This document shows, in pieces, positions 1-9,468 of a DNA stretch of 64,000 nt (its first letter is position 1; every line of letters begins with the position of its first letter). Source of the DNA: UBA668 sp043740085 (GTDB lineage Bacteria > Actinomycetota > Acidimicrobiia > Acidimicrobiales > Ilumatobacteraceae); assembly GCA_043740085.1 (NCBI GenBank), contig JAYUCY010000125.1:1-64000 (forward strand), written 5' to 3'. The translations under genes and the position numbers were made by a program. The notes beneath the pieces were generated by a model, which was not told the origin of the DNA, did not search any database, and saw only the letters and a program-made list of their open reading frames with translations.

Positions 1-1998
1 ACGCTTGGCCAAGACGTCTCGTTCGCTCAGCTGTCGGTATCGAAGATGGACCAGGCCGCGACGCAGAAGCTCGGCAAGGAGATCATTGCCATTGGCGACA
101 AGGTGTCTGTGCCCGGCCTGCGCATTGAGTACGGCGGCCAGGTGTTCGCCGCGTTCAAGTTCCCCGCAAGTGAAATCCTAGGCATTCTCGCCGCCGTCAT
201 CGTGCTCCTCATCGCGTTCGGTTCTGTCGTCGCTATGGGCTTGCCCATCGGCACCGCCCTTGCCGGCTTGGGTGTTGCGATGGCCATCGTCGGAATCTCC
301 TCCAACGGGTTCTCGATCCCCGAGTTCGGTCCGCAGATGGCCGCGATGATCGGGCTTGGCGTGGGTATCGACTATGCGCTGTTCATCGTCAGCAGATATC
401 GAGAGCACCTTGACATGGGCGAAGATCCGGAGACAGCGACAATCGCGGCGGTCGACTCCAGTGGTCGCGCAGTCATCTTCGCTGGTATCACCGTCATGAT
501 TTCGCTGCTCGGTCTGTTCATCATGGGCCTGTCCTTCGTACGCGGTCTCGCTGTGGCCGGCGCCACTGGCGTGCTGGTGATGATGATCGCATCCATCACC
601 CTGCTGCCGGCACTGCTCGGTTTCACCGGCACGCGCATTCGTACCACCACTCGCGCGGCGGCCGCGGCCGTTCTGCTGGTCGTACTGTGCGGCATCGTCG
701 GCGTCATCGTCGACGACCTGGGCCAGCTGCTGGGACTCGGCCTACTGGGCGCAGTACTGATCATGGTGGCTGGCTGGCTCCCTTTCGGCCACGCGTTGCG
801 CGTGGCCCTGCCGCATCGGGCAGAGAAGCCCCGCGAGCAGCAGGGTTGGTACCGCTGGAGCCGGTTCATCCAGCATCGTCCGTGGCCCGCATTGCTGGCC
901 GCTGCCGGCATTTTGATTGCGCTGTCGCTGCCGTTGTTTGGCATCCGTCTTGGCTTCGGTGACGAAGGCAATGCCCCGAAAGCGACCACCGTCCGCAGCG
1001 CATACGACCTGGTCGCCGACAGTTTCGGTCCTGGCAGCAACGGCCCGCTCTACCTGGTCAGCACCGACACCGCGACAACCGCAGAGAGCGCCGCCGTTGT
1101 CGACGCCGCACTGGGCGCGGACGCCGACGTGGCCTTCTTCTCGCCCGGCACACAGATTGGCGAGAGCACATGGTCGTGGGTCGTGTACCCCAAGACGGCA
1201 CCGCAGGATGAGGCCACTGCCAATCTGGTTCACCGCCTTCGCGACGATGTGCTGCCCACCACCGGCATCAAGGTCAACGTGGGCGGGTTCACCGCCGGCG
1301 GTATCGACTTCGCCACCTACATCAGCGGCCGTTTGCCGATCCTGATCGGGGCAGTACTCGTGCTCAGCTTCCTGCTGCTGATGGTCGTCTTCCGCAGCCT
1401 GCTCGTGCCGCTCAAGGCCGTCGTCATGAACCTGTTGTCGGTCGGTGCGGCGTATGGCGTCATTGTCGCCATCTTCCAGTGGGGTTGGGGCCTGGGCCTG
1501 ATCGGCGTCGACAAGGCCGGCCCGGTTGAGGCATGGGCGCCGATGATGTTGTTCGCGATCGTCTTTGGTCTGTCCATGGACTACGAGGTCTTCCTACTCT
1601 CACGTATGAAGGAAGAGTTCGACCGCACCGGCGACAACGCCACCGCCGTGGCCGACGGCCTCGCCGCGACCGCCCGAGTCATCACCGCCGCCGCCATCAT
1701 CATGGTGTGCGTCTTCTCGGCCTTCGTACTGGGCGACGATCGCAATCTGAAGCTGTTCGGTCTCGGTATGGCCGTCGCCGTGTTCGTCGACGCAACCATC
1801 GTGCGCATGGTCCTCGTGCCTGCCACGATGGAACTACTGGGCGATCGCAACTGGTGGATTCCCAAGTGGCTCGACCGAGTGCTGCCGCGCCTCAACGTCG
1901 AAGGCACACACCCCGAAGCGCACGCCGAGGGCGGTCCGGAGAATGTCGCGGAACTCGTCGAATCGGCGCTCGCCGGCGCAACAACCGAATCGTCCTGA
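1..1998 (+). CDS. MMPL/RND family membrane transporter (5' end outside window)
   Basis: The frame is open from base 1, so the start lies upstream; the first ATG here (46) is internal. The visible ~665 residues hold two MMPL-type membrane domains. Each carries the family motif in a membrane helix: 'GLGVGIDYALFIVSRYREH' in the first half and 'GLSMDYEVFLLSRMKEEF' in the second, separated by a large extracytoplasmic loop (roughly residues 300-430). MMPL proteins are proton-driven exporters of lipids or drugs; the conserved Asp-Tyr pairs mark the proton relay. The substrate cannot be told from sequence. It ends 50 nt before topA on the same strand. Confidence 0.9.
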   Translation, partial: TLGQDVSFAQLSVSKMDQAATQKLGKEIIAIGDKVSVPGLRIEYGGQVFAAFKFPASEILGILAAVIVLLIAFGSVVAMGLPIGTALAGLGVAMAIVGISSNGFSIPEFGPQMAAMIGLGVGIDYALFIVSRYREHLDMGEDPETATIAAVDSSGRAVIFAGITVMISLLGLFIMGLSFVRGLAVAGATGVLVMMIASITLLPALLGFTGTRIRTTTRAAAAAVLLVVLCGIVGVIVDDLGQLLGLGLLGAVLIMVAGWLPFGHALRVALPHRAEKPREQQGWYRWSRFIQHRPWPALLAAAGILIALSLPLFGIRLGFGDEGNAPKATTVRSAYDLVADSFGPGSNGPLYLVSTDTATTAESAAVVDAALGADADVAFFSPGTQIGESTWSWVVYPKTAPQDEATANLVHRLRDDVLPTTGIKVNVGGFTAGGIDFATYISGRLPILIGAVLVLSFLLLMVVFRSLLVPLKAVVMNLLSVGAAYGVIVAIFQWGWGLGLIGVDKAGPVEAWAPMMLFAIVFGLSMDYEVFLLSRMKEEFDRTGDNATAVADGLAATARVITAAAIIMVCVFSAFVLGDDRNLKLFGLGMAVAVFVDATIVRMVLVPATMELLGDRNWWIPKWLDRVLPRLNVEGTHPEAHAEGGPENVAELVESALAGATTESS

Positions 1999-2048
1999 CG
2001 CCTCACGCCTTGACACGGAGGGGTCGCGTCACGTAGGGATGCCTCCCA

Positions 2049-4733
2049 ATGCCCAAGCCACTCGTCATCGTCGAATCGCCAGCCAAGGCGAAAACCCTCG
2101 CCAAGTTCCTCGGCGCGGGGTTCGACGTGCGCGCCTCGGTGGGCCACGTAGCCGATCTTCCGAGCAAAGGTTTGTCGATCGACGTCGATAACGGCTTCAA
2201 GCCCACGTACGAGCTGACGGTGCGCGGCAAGGAAGTCGTCAAGGACCTCCGAGCGGCCATGAAGGACGCCAGCGAGCTCTATCTCGCGACGGACGAGGAT
2301 CGCGAGGGCGAAGCCATCAGTTGGCACCTCCTCGAGTATTTGAAGCCGAAGATTCCCGTCAAGCGGATGGTCTTTCACGAAATCACCAAGAGCGCAATCG
2401 ACCATGCCGTCGCCAACCCACGCGGCCTCGACTACGGCTTGGTCGATGCAGCCGAGACCCGCCGCTTGCTCGATCGTCTCTATGGGTATGAGGTATCGCC
2501 CGTCCTCTGGCGCCGCGTGAATCGCGGCCTGTCCGCGGGCCGGGTGCAGAGCCCGTCCGTTCGCCTGATCGTCGAACGCGAGCGGGAGCGCATCGCCTTC
2601 GTCACCGCCGGCTACTGGGATATCGATCTGGTCACCGGCACCTCGCCGTCGTTCAGCGCCTCGCTGGTCGCGCTTGATGGCAGCAAGGTTGCATCCGGCA
2701 AAGACTTCACCCCCGACGGGCAACCGAAGAAGAACATCGTCGTGGTCGACGAAGCCCGCGCGCGAGCGCTGGCTACCGCGTTGGCAAGCGCCGACTTCAC
2801 CGTTCGCTCGGTGGAGGAGAAGCCGTATCGCAGCAGCGCCAAGGCCCCGTTTATGACCAGCACACTGCAGCAGGAGGGCGGCCGCAAGCTGCGCCTTGGT
2901 GCAGCGCAGGTCATGCGTATCGCTCAGGGCCTCTACGAGCGTGGCTACATCACCTACATGCGTACCGACAGCGTGGCACTGTCCTCCGAGGCGCTGGGCG
3001 CCGTGCGGGCCGAAGTGCAGCGCACCTACGGGCAGCAGTTCCTGTCAGCCGCCCCACGCCAGTTCACCAGCAAGAGCAAGAACGCGCAGGAGGCCCACGA
3101 GGCCATTCGCCCGGCCACACCACTTCGCTCCCCCGAGGCCGTTGCCAACGAGCTGAACGGCCAGGAGATGTCGCTCTACCGGATGATCTGGCAGCGCACC
3201 CTCGCAACCCAAATGGCCGATGCCTCGGGCACCACCGTCTCTGTGCGGCTTGGCGCCGTGACCGGCGGAACCGATTGCGAGTTCGCTGCCAGCGGCACCA
3301 CCATCACCTTCCCCGGCTACCGCCAGGTCTACGTGGAGAGCACCGACGAGGCCGAAGCCGACGACTACAAAGAAGCCCTACTGCCGCCGCTCACGGTTGG
3401 CCAGCAGGTGCCCGTTACCGAGCTGACCCCGAACGGCCACGCCACCTTGCCACCCGCTCGCTACACCGAGGCCTCGTTGGTCAAGCGGCTCGACGAGTTG
3501 GAGATCGGTCGACCATCCACCTGGGCCTCCATCATCCAGACCGTGCAAGACCGCGGCTACGTGTGGAAGAAGGGCCAGGCGCTGGTTCCCACCTGGACCG
3601 CGTTTGCCGTCGTCGGCCTGATGGAGCAGCACTTCGAAGAACTGGTCGATTACAAGTTCACTGCCCGCATCGATGAAGACCTCGACGCGATCGCGCGCAA
3701 CGAACTGAAGAAGCAGGACTGGCTGCAGCACTTTTACTTCGGCTCCGACGACACCGTTCCGGCGCGGGACGCGATGCCCGGCCTGAAGCGGCTCGTCACC
3801 GAAAACCTCGACCACATCGACGCGGCCGAGATCAACACCTTCCCCATCGGCCTCGACCCCGACGGCAACGAGATTGTGGTCAAGCCCGGCAAGTACGGGC
3901 CGTACGTCAAGCGCGGCGAGGACACGGCCAGCGTGCCCGACGACCTCACGCCCGACGAGCTGACCGTGGAAGTTGCGCTGAGGCTGCTGTCGGCTCCGAA
4001 GAGCGACGAGCCGATCGGGGAGCTCGACGGGTTCCCGGTGTTCGCCAAGAATGGCCGCTATGGGCCGTACGTGCAGTGGGGTGCACCCGACAATCTGCCA
4101 CCCGGTCTCGAAAAGCCGAAGATGGCCAGCCTGTTCAAGACGATGGTCTTCGAGCGAGTCAGCATCAACGATGCCAAGGAGCTGTTGCAGCTGCCGCGCA
4201 CGATCGGCATTCACCCCGCCGACAGCGAAGCGATCATGGCCAACAACGGCCGCTACGGGCCGTACGTCCAAAAGGGCAAGGACTTCCGCAACATCACCAA
4301 CGAGGAGCAACTGCTCACCATCACGTTGGATGAGGCGATCGCGATCTTCAGTCAGCCGAAGGTCTTCCGTCGTGGCGGCGCCAACATGGCCGCCAAGGGT
4401 CCGCTGCGCGAGTTTGGCAACGACCCGGTCAGCGGCAGGTCGGTCGTTGCCAAGGACGGCAAGTTCGGTGTGTACGTCACCGACGGCGAAACGAATGCGT
4501 CGCTGTCGAAGGGCGACCGCTTGGATGCGATGGAGCCCGAGCGTGCGTTCGAACTGCTGGTGATTCGTCGCGAGGCCATCATCGAAAAGGGCGGCACCGC
4601 CGGCCGCAAAGCCTCGGCCACCAAGAAGGCCGCCGCCAAGAAAGCTGCGCCGGCGAAGAAGGCGGCTCCCAAGAAAGCCGTCGCAGCGAAGAGAGCCCCT
4701 GCCAAGAAGGCTGCGGCCTCCAAGAAGGCCTGA
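2049..4733 (+). CDS. topA: DNA topoisomerase I (type IA)
   Basis: Relaxes negatively supercoiled DNA by transient single-strand breakage. The 894-residue protein opens with the TOPRIM signature 'PLVIVESPAKAKTLAKFLG'. It contains the acidic 'DEDREGEAI' metal site and the active-site region 'GYITYMRTDS', whose second Tyr is the expected DNA-linking residue. The C-terminal half carries repeated 'GRYGPYV'-type modules (also 'GKYGPYV' and 'GKFGVYV') typical of actinobacterial TopA instead of zinc fingers, and a long Lys/Ala-rich tail for DNA binding. It lies close to tmk and holB, a grouping common in actinobacteria. Confidence 0.97.
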   Translation: MPKPLVIVESPAKAKTLAKFLGAGFDVRASVGHVADLPSKGLSIDVDNGFKPTYELTVRGKEVVKDLRAAMKDASELYLATDEDREGEAISWHLLEYLKPKIPVKRMVFHEITKSAIDHAVANPRGLDYGLVDAAETRRLLDRLYGYEVSPVLWRRVNRGLSAGRVQSPSVRLIVERERERIAFVTAGYWDIDLVTGTSPSFSASLVALDGSKVASGKDFTPDGQPKKNIVVVDEARARALATALASADFTVRSVEEKPYRSSAKAPFMTSTLQQEGGRKLRLGAAQVMRIAQGLYERGYITYMRTDSVALSSEALGAVRAEVQRTYGQQFLSAAPRQFTSKSKNAQEAHEAIRPATPLRSPEAVANELNGQEMSLYRMIWQRTLATQMADASGTTVSVRLGAVTGGTDCEFAASGTTITFPGYRQVYVESTDEAEADDYKEALLPPLTVGQQVPVTELTPNGHATLPPARYTEASLVKRLDELEIGRPSTWASIIQTVQDRGYVWKKGQALVPTWTAFAVVGLMEQHFEELVDYKFTARIDEDLDAIARNELKKQDWLQHFYFGSDDTVPARDAMPGLKRLVTENLDHIDAAEINTFPIGLDPDGNEIVVKPGKYGPYVKRGEDTASVPDDLTPDELTVEVALRLLSAPKSDEPIGELDGFPVFAKNGRYGPYVQWGAPDNLPPGLEKPKMASLFKTMVFERVSINDAKELLQLPRTIGIHPADSEAIMANNGRYGPYVQKGKDFRNITNEEQLLTITLDEAIAIFSQPKVFRRGGANMAAKGPLREFGNDPVSGRSVVAKDGKFGVYVTDGETNASLSKGDRLDAMEPERAFELLVIRREAIIEKGGTAGRKASATKKAAAKKAAPAKKAAPKKAVAAKRAPAKKAAASKKA

Positions 4734-4735
4734 CC

Positions 4736-4774
4736 CGAGGGTTCCAAGCGCACCCCACGTCACTGGAACCCTCG
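4736..4774. terminator. Inverted repeat between convergent topA and EamA gene
   Basis: A perfect 10-bp stem (CGAGGGTTCC at 4736-4745 with GGAACCCTCG at 4765-4774) and a 19-nt loop start 3 nt after the topA stop and end 8 nt before the stop of the convergent transporter gene. There is no strong T-tract on either side. It is probably a bidirectional terminator or mRNA 3'-end stabiliser. Confidence 0.6.
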
Positions 4775-4781
4775 CAAAGTC

Positions 4782-5666
4782 TTAGCCGAGCAGGACAACG
4801 GTCACTACGCCGAGGGCAACCAGGCCGCTGGCTGCCAACTCAGCCCGCGTATGGCGGTCCTTCAGCCACCAGCGCGAGACGGCGAACGTGAACAGCAGTT
4901 CCACCTGGCCCAGGGTGCGCACCTTTGCCGCGTTCTCCAGCGCCAGCGCCAGCGCCCACCCGGCCGAGCCGCACACACTCAGCACGCCGACCACCGCACT
5001 CGAACGCCAGTGGACAAAAGTCAGACGAATCTGGTCTCGCTCGCAGGCCACCAGGTAGCCACCGTGGACGATGGTCTGCATCGAGTTCATCACTGCCAAG
5101 GTCACAATCGCGTGCATCACGATCGGTCCGCCATCGAGCGCCTTCGTTGCGCCTCGGATGCCGATCGAGGCCAGCCCGAAGAGTCCGCCAGCGGCCAGCC
5201 CGTACAGCGCGGCGGGCTGCCGGATCGCCGCCCACGTGAATCGCCGCCCCTTCGTCGCCAAGAGAGCGACACCCACCATGCAGATCGCGGCCCCGAACCA
5301 GCCGCCCCATCGCAGTGGTTCGCCGAGCAGCACCCACGACAGCAGCGCGACCTGCACCACCTCCGTTTTGGCGAAGACCGTGCCAACCGCAAAGTTGCGA
5401 GCATCGAACGCGCGGATGAGGCACACGGTGCCGAGGATCTGCGCAATGCCACCGCCGAGGATGGTCGGCCAAAAACGGACGGCGATATGGGGCCACTCGA
5501 CACCACTGGACCATGCCACCAGCACCGCCAGCGCCGATAACGGCGCGCCGTAGAGGTAGCGCACGAAGCCCGCCCCGCTGACCGATAGCAGCGCTCGCAG
5601 ACGGTGTTGGAGTGCGGTGCGCGCCGTCTGGAATCCAGCGGCAATCAGCGTAACAATGATCCACAT
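4782..5666 (-). CDS. EamA/DMT-family transporter
   Basis: A 294-residue polytopic membrane protein of the drug/metabolite transporter superfamily with about ten hydrophobic helices in two EamA halves. The first half runs through 'GTVFAKTEVVQVALLSWVLL' and 'GEPLRWGGWFGAAICMVGVA', features of the EamA fold. I prefer the ATG at 5666 ('MWIIVTLIAAG') because the protein then begins directly in helix 1. An in-frame upstream ATG at 5702 would add 12 unlike residues. The substrate is unknown. It is encoded between topA and tmk but on the opposite strand, so it is not part of that operon. Confidence 0.8.
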   Translation of the reverse strand: MWIIVTLIAAGFQTARTALQHRLRALLSVSGAGFVRYLYGAPLSALAVLVAWSSGVEWPHIAVRFWPTILGGGIAQILGTVCLIRAFDARNFAVGTVFAKTEVVQVALLSWVLLGEPLRWGGWFGAAICMVGVALLATKGRRFTWAAIRQPAALYGLAAGGLFGLASIGIRGATKALDGGPIVMHAIVTLAVMNSMQTIVHGGYLVACERDQIRLTFVHWRSSAVVGVLSVCGSAGWALALALENAAKVRTLGQVELLFTFAVSRWWLKDRHTRAELAASGLVALGVVTVVLLG

Positions 5667-5738
5667 CGATGTCTCACATTTCGGGATACAAATCTCATTC
5701 ACAGACTACCGCGTCTCGATGGGTATGGTGCCCCGGAT

Positions 5739-6347
5739 ATGTCAACCGGTCGCTACATCACGCTCGAAGGAGCCGAAGGGTGCGGAAAGAGCACGCACGC
5801 GGCCCGGTTGGCGACGGCCCTCGACGCCGTTCTCACTCGTGAAACCGGTGGCACAGCCATTGGCCTGCGCATTCGCACGATCCTGCACGACACCGCGGTG
5901 ACCAACCTTTCGCACCGGGCCGAAGCATTGCTCATCGCGGCTGACCGCGCCCAGCACATCCACGAGGTAGTGGCGCCCGCGCTCGCAGCTGGGCGGCACG
6001 TCGTCAGCGACCGCAGCGTGTATTCCACGCTTGCGTATCAGGGCTACGGCCGCGAGCTGCCGTTGGCCGAAGTGCGCCGGCTCAACAAGTGGGCGGTGGG
6101 CACACACTGGCCCGATCTTGTGCTGCTCCTCGACGCCGACCCGGAGGTGCTCGAGCGGCGCATGCGTGGCCGCCAGCTGGACCGTTTCGAGCAAGAGGGC
6201 GACGGGTTCCACCGGCGCGTCCGCGACGGGTTCCAGCACCTGGCTGCCGGCGAGCCCGAGCGGTGGGTCATCATCGACGGTTCGAAGTCGATGGACGGTG
6301 TTGCCCGCGCGATTCGCCGAGCGGTGAAAGAACGTTTGGGTATCTGA
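5739..6347 (+). CDS. tmk: Thymidylate kinase
   Basis: Phosphorylates dTMP to dTDP for DNA synthesis. The 202-residue protein has the P-loop 'GAEGCGKST' near the N-terminus, the substrate motif 'DRSVYSTLAYQGYGR' in the position of the usual DR(Y/H) motif, and a LID region with 'RMRGRQLDRFEQEG'. The start is the ATG giving 'MSTGRYITLEGAEG'. The TGA stop overlaps the ATG of holB by one base, so the two are probably translationally coupled; the tmk-holB pairing is widespread in bacteria. Confidence 0.93.
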   Translation: MSTGRYITLEGAEGCGKSTHAARLATALDAVLTRETGGTAIGLRIRTILHDTAVTNLSHRAEALLIAADRAQHIHEVVAPALAAGRHVVSDRSVYSTLAYQGYGRELPLAEVRRLNKWAVGTHWPDLVLLLDADPEVLERRMRGRQLDRFEQEGDGFHRRVRDGFQHLAAGEPERWVIIDGSKSMDGVARAIRRAVKERLGI

Positions 6348-7429
6348 TGTTCGCCGAGTACGCGAAGTCAGTGTGGGACGGGGTTGTCGGTCAATCTCGC
6401 GCGGTCGACCAGCTCACCCGCGCCGCAGCGGCACCCGTACACGCCTACCTGTTCGTCGGCCCTCCCGGCAGCACCAAGGACGAGGCCGCAAGGGCATTCG
6501 CTGCGCTCCTGCTCACCGGTTACGACGAGCCCGACTCACGCGGCGCCAGGCTGGCGTTGGCCGGCGAACACCCCGACGTGCGCGAGGTCGAACGCGTCGG
6601 CGCGCGGATCTCGAAGGAGCAAGTCTCGGAGATCATCCGCAACGCATCGCTCGCGCCGATTGAAAGCAGCCGCAAGGTGATGCTGCTCCACGAGTTTCAC
6701 CTCTTGGAAGCCGAAGGCGCTGCTCGCCTGTTGAAGACCATCGAGGAGCCGCCGGCCAGCACAATCTTCATCGTTCTTGCGGACCAGGTACCGCCCGAAC
6801 TGATCACCGTCGCGTCACGTTGTGTGCGCATCGAGTTCTCGTCGATCCCCGAGGCAACAATTCGCGACGTGCTCATCGCCGAAGGCACAACCGCCGAGTC
6901 TGCTACGCAGGCATCCACCGCAGCAGGCGGCGATCTCACCCGCGCCCGCGTGCTCGCCACCGACACCGGGCTGATGGCGCGCCGGGAAGCCTTCACCACC
7001 ATCCCCCAACGACTGGATGGCACCGGCACCAACGTGGTGGCGCTGGTCACCGAACTCAACACGCTGATCGAGGCCGCCGCCGCACCCCTGGCCGCCCGCC
7101 AAGCCGACGAAGCAACCGCATTGGAGGCCCGGGTCGCCGCCGTTGGCGAGCGCGGCAGTGGCCGCAAGCAGCTAGAAGAACGGCACAAGCGAGAGCTGCG
7201 CCGCCACCGGGTGGACGAGCTGCGCAGTGGTCTGGCTGTCATGGCTGGCGCCTACCGCGACGCGCTCGTGGCAGGTCATCTCCCGCGCCCCGATGCTGCT
7301 GTACAAGCCGTGCAGCGCATCCACGTAGCGCTGGATTCGTTGGATCGAAACCCCAACGAAACGCTGCTACTGCAAGCGTTGCTGCTCGACCTTCCAGCGA
7401 TCTCAACATGCGCACATGGGATGGGGTGA
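6347..7429 (+). CDS. holB: DNA polymerase III delta' subunit
   Basis: Clamp-loader subunit of the replicative polymerase, 360 residues, starting in the TGATG overlap with tmk. The N-terminal AAA+ domain shows 'YLFVGPPGSTKDEAA', a degenerate P-loop as expected for delta', which does not hydrolyse ATP. The 'ASRCVRIEF' segment holds the SRC motif. The four-Cys zinc module found in many delta' proteins is not evident in the region after the P-loop. The C-terminal domain has a charged coiled region (about 260-300). A tRNA-Thr gene follows after 194 nt in which I see no gene. Confidence 0.88.
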   Translation: MFAEYAKSVWDGVVGQSRAVDQLTRAAAAPVHAYLFVGPPGSTKDEAARAFAALLLTGYDEPDSRGARLALAGEHPDVREVERVGARISKEQVSEIIRNASLAPIESSRKVMLLHEFHLLEAEGAARLLKTIEEPPASTIFIVLADQVPPELITVASRCVRIEFSSIPEATIRDVLIAEGTTAESATQASTAAGGDLTRARVLATDTGLMARREAFTTIPQRLDGTGTNVVALVTELNTLIEAAAAPLAARQADEATALEARVAAVGERGSGRKQLEERHKRELRRHRVDELRSGLAVMAGAYRDALVAGHLPRPDAAVQAVQRIHVALDSLDRNPNETLLLQALLLDLPAISTCAHGMG

Positions 7430-7623
7430 AGCAGCTGCTCGAGTTCCTCGCGTACCGCAACCCGTGTACGAGCCGCACGGACCGCGTCCCGACCTCCCCA
7501 GCAGCGCAACGACTCGTGGCTGGTCGCAGCCGATGCCTGGCAGCCTGACGGCGGCGTCACGGCTGATCAGTAGAGGAATCGGGTGGGCTCGTCAGGGGCC
7601 GACCGCTAGCATTGCTGCCCGTC

Positions 7624-7699
7624 GCCCAGGTAGCTCAGTCGGTAGAGCAACGCACTCGTAATGCGTAGGTCAGGAGTTCGATTCTCCTCTTGGGCTCCA
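7624..7699 (+). tRNA. tRNA-Thr (anticodon CGT)
   Basis: Full cloverleaf: acceptor GCCCAGG (7624-7630) pairs with CTTGGGC (7689-7695), D-arm TAGCTCAG...GAGCA, anticodon stem ACGCA/TGCGT around loop CTCGTAA (anticodon CGT), and T-arm with GTTCGATTC. CCA is encoded at 7697-7699. A possible -10 (TAGCAT, about 7602) lies upstream. The stop of the convergent lipoprotein gene is only 2 nt beyond. Confidence 0.95.
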
Positions 7700-7700
7700 G

Positions 7701-8120
7701 TCAATCGCCCGCAGTGACCTCGAACTCGACGTCCTGGTCGGCGTCGCCAAGGATCTGATAGGTGCCAACGGTGACCTCCAGATCGACACCGCAGGTCGTG
7801 CTGGCCGCTACGCCCGCGATCGTGGCCATCTCTACGCCGTCTTTCATGATGCGAACCGATGCCGGGCCGGCATTCTCCGCGTCGGCCTCCAGCTCAACGC
7901 GAACGACACCCGCTGTCAGCCCGCTATTGGCACGAGAGCCGAGGCTGCCAAAGCCACCCACGACGTCGTCGAGGGTGACGTGCACCAGCCGGCCCTCTGG
8001 CGCCGGCGTGGTCACGCACACGGTCGCGGGCAAGGTCGTTGCGGCGGGTGAAGAGGTCTCGTCGCCCGAGCAAGCAGCAAAGAACAGCGGCACTACCAAC
8101 ACGATCGTCAACCGTTGCAT
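7701..8120 (-). CDS. Small secreted lipoprotein, unknown function
   Basis: A 139-residue protein starting at the ATG giving 'MQRLTIVLVVPLFFAACSGD'. This is a short lipoprotein signal with lipobox ending in Cys17, so it is predicted to be membrane-anchored on the outer face. The mature part is Thr/Ala-rich at first and then mainly beta-like, ending 'DQDVEFEVTAGD'. It has two further Cys residues that could form a disulfide. I recognise no family. Its stop lies right beside the convergent tRNA-Thr, and the gene follows an alpha/beta hydrolase on the same strand by 34 nt, so the two may be co-transcribed. Confidence 0.75.
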   Translation of the reverse strand: MQRLTIVLVVPLFFAACSGDETSSPAATTLPATVCVTTPAPEGRLVHVTLDDVVGGFGSLGSRANSGLTAGVVRVELEADAENAGPASVRIMKDGVEMATIAGVAASTTCGVDLEVTVGTYQILGDADQDVEFEVTAGD

Positions 8121-8154
8121 GACCAGCGACGATAGTGCCCTGCGCGGTCGGTGA

Positions 8155-8898
8155 TCAGCGGCGCAGGACGAGCGGCGGCAGCCACTCCTGCAGACGGTCC
8201 CAGATGATGTCGTCGCTCTTTGCCAGCAGGTGACCGTCGCCAGGTAGGCGCACCAGCTCACCGGTGCCGGCAATCATGCTCACCATCTCGCTGGCTTCGA
8301 TGGGAAGGATCTCGTCGCGCTCGCCGTGGAACAGCAGTAGCGGCGTCTCGGCCAACCCGCCTGCCACCTCACAGCCCGCCGACTGAGTTGCGAACGTGAC
8401 GATGCCGGCGACCATCTCGTTGAGGCCAACCCCGACACGAACTGCGACGGCACCGCCAAAGCTGTGACCCATCAGCACCACCTTGTCGGCGCCCGCACCG
8501 CCAATAGCAAGTTGCACGGCAGCAGCCAGATCTACGCAGCACAGGTCGAGGTCGTCGGGTTTGCGATAGCTGACGCGCAACACTGCGACACCGCGACGCG
8601 ACCACTCTTCACCGAGCCGGTGATAGAGCGCGTCGCCGGGCCCGAGAAGACCACCCATGGCACCACCGCACAGCACCAACGCGCCCGGCTGCGCGGCAAC
8701 GCCTTCGGCCGGCTCGTGCCACAGCAGCGTCAACAGACCGCGCATCGTGTACATCTCCACATGGCGCAGCGTGGGTGTCAGCATCACGTCGCTGGAGGCA
8801 ATCACCTGCAACGCATCAAGCGGCGTGGGCACGCGATCGGTGTCCTGCCCGGTACGGGAGGCACCATCGGCAGCAGAGTTACCGGAGGGGTCGTCCAT
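8155..8898 (-). CDS. Alpha/beta hydrolase (dienelactone hydrolase-like)
   Basis: A 247-residue alpha/beta-hydrolase. The nucleophile elbow is 'GHSFGG'; the acid residue probably lies in 'HGERDEILP', and the histidine in 'LPGDGHLL' near the C-terminus. 'LVLCGGAMGG' forms the oxyanion-side loop. I use the ATG at 8898. The in-frame ATG at 8922 (adding MSGVTVPT) would overlap the start codon of the divergent MarR gene at 8921. The substrate is unknown; the divergent MarR protein is a candidate regulator. Confidence 0.8.
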   Translation of the reverse strand: MDDPSGNSAADGASRTGQDTDRVPTPLDALQVIASSDVMLTPTLRHVEMYTMRGLLTLLWHEPAEGVAAQPGALVLCGGAMGGLLGPGDALYHRLGEEWSRRGVAVLRVSYRKPDDLDLCCVDLAAAVQLAIGGAGADKVVLMGHSFGGAVAVRVGVGLNEMVAGIVTFATQSAGCEVAGGLAETPLLLFHGERDEILPIEASEMVSMIAGTGELVRLPGDGHLLAKSDDIIWDRLQEWLPPLVLRR

Positions 8899-8920
8899 CG
8901 TGGGTACTGTAACGCCACTC

Positions 8921-9421
8921 ATGTCGACCGTTCCCACCGATCCTCGCCGCCGCGAGCTCCACCATCTCGCCGTGCGCATCGGCCTCGCGTGGCGCGAGGT
9001 TCGTCGTGGTTCGTCCACATCTGGTCTACGCGACTACCTCTACAGCAGCGGAAGAGAACCGATCGAGCAGGGCCAGATGGACACCCTCGACTTGCTGGCC
9101 CTGCGGCCAGCATGGCGCATGTCCGAACTGGCTGATGCATTGCGCGTCGAACCCTCCACCGCCACTCGCGCGGTACAGCGGCTGGTCAATGCGGGCCTCG
9201 CCAAGCGCGTCGCCAGCGCCGACGACGGGCGAGTAGTGCGGGTAGAAATTACTGAGAGAGGCCGCGGCGTCTATGAGACCGTGGCGGCGCGTCGAAGCGA
9301 GCTGCTGACCTTCATTCTCAATCAATACGGGCGCGACGAGCTACCAGTCTTCGCCGACATGCTCGAGCGCTTCGTCGTCGCCATCGATGCGTTCGTAGAA
9401 ACTCACCAGACCGAACTCTGA
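8921..9421 (+). CDS. MarR-family transcriptional regulator
   Basis: A 166-residue winged-helix regulator. The recognition region reads 'MSELADALRVEPSTATRAVQ', followed by a wing containing 'SADDGRVVRVEITERGRGVY', the typical MarR DxR-wing signature. It acts as a dimer on DNA, often responding to phenolic ligands or oxidants. Its start sits within 25 bp of that of the divergent hydrolase, so the shared promoters must overlap coding sequence or produce nearly leaderless messages. A small hairpin follows the stop. Confidence 0.88.
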   Translation: MSTVPTDPRRRELHHLAVRIGLAWREVRRGSSTSGLRDYLYSSGREPIEQGQMDTLDLLALRPAWRMSELADALRVEPSTATRAVQRLVNAGLAKRVASADDGRVVRVEITERGRGVYETVAARRSELLTFILNQYGRDELPVFADMLERFVVAIDAFVETHQTEL

Positions 9422-9429
9422 CCCAGCGG

Positions 9430-9445
9430 CCTTCGGATGCGAAGG
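9430..9445. terminator. Short hairpin after the MarR gene
   Basis: A perfect 6-bp stem (CCTTCG / CGAAGG) with loop GATG, followed by TTTGGGG. It sits 9 nt after the MarR stop and 24 nt before the sigma-factor start. It is a weak terminator candidate, or part of the sigma gene leader. Confidence 0.3.
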
Positions 9446-9468
9446 TTTGGGGTTGAGGAGGTTGGGGT

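Noticed and set aside
3378..4763. A 461-codon open frame antisense to topA
   Set aside because: It mirrors the real topA frame, has no domain or signal, and long antisense frames are expected in high-GC coding DNA.
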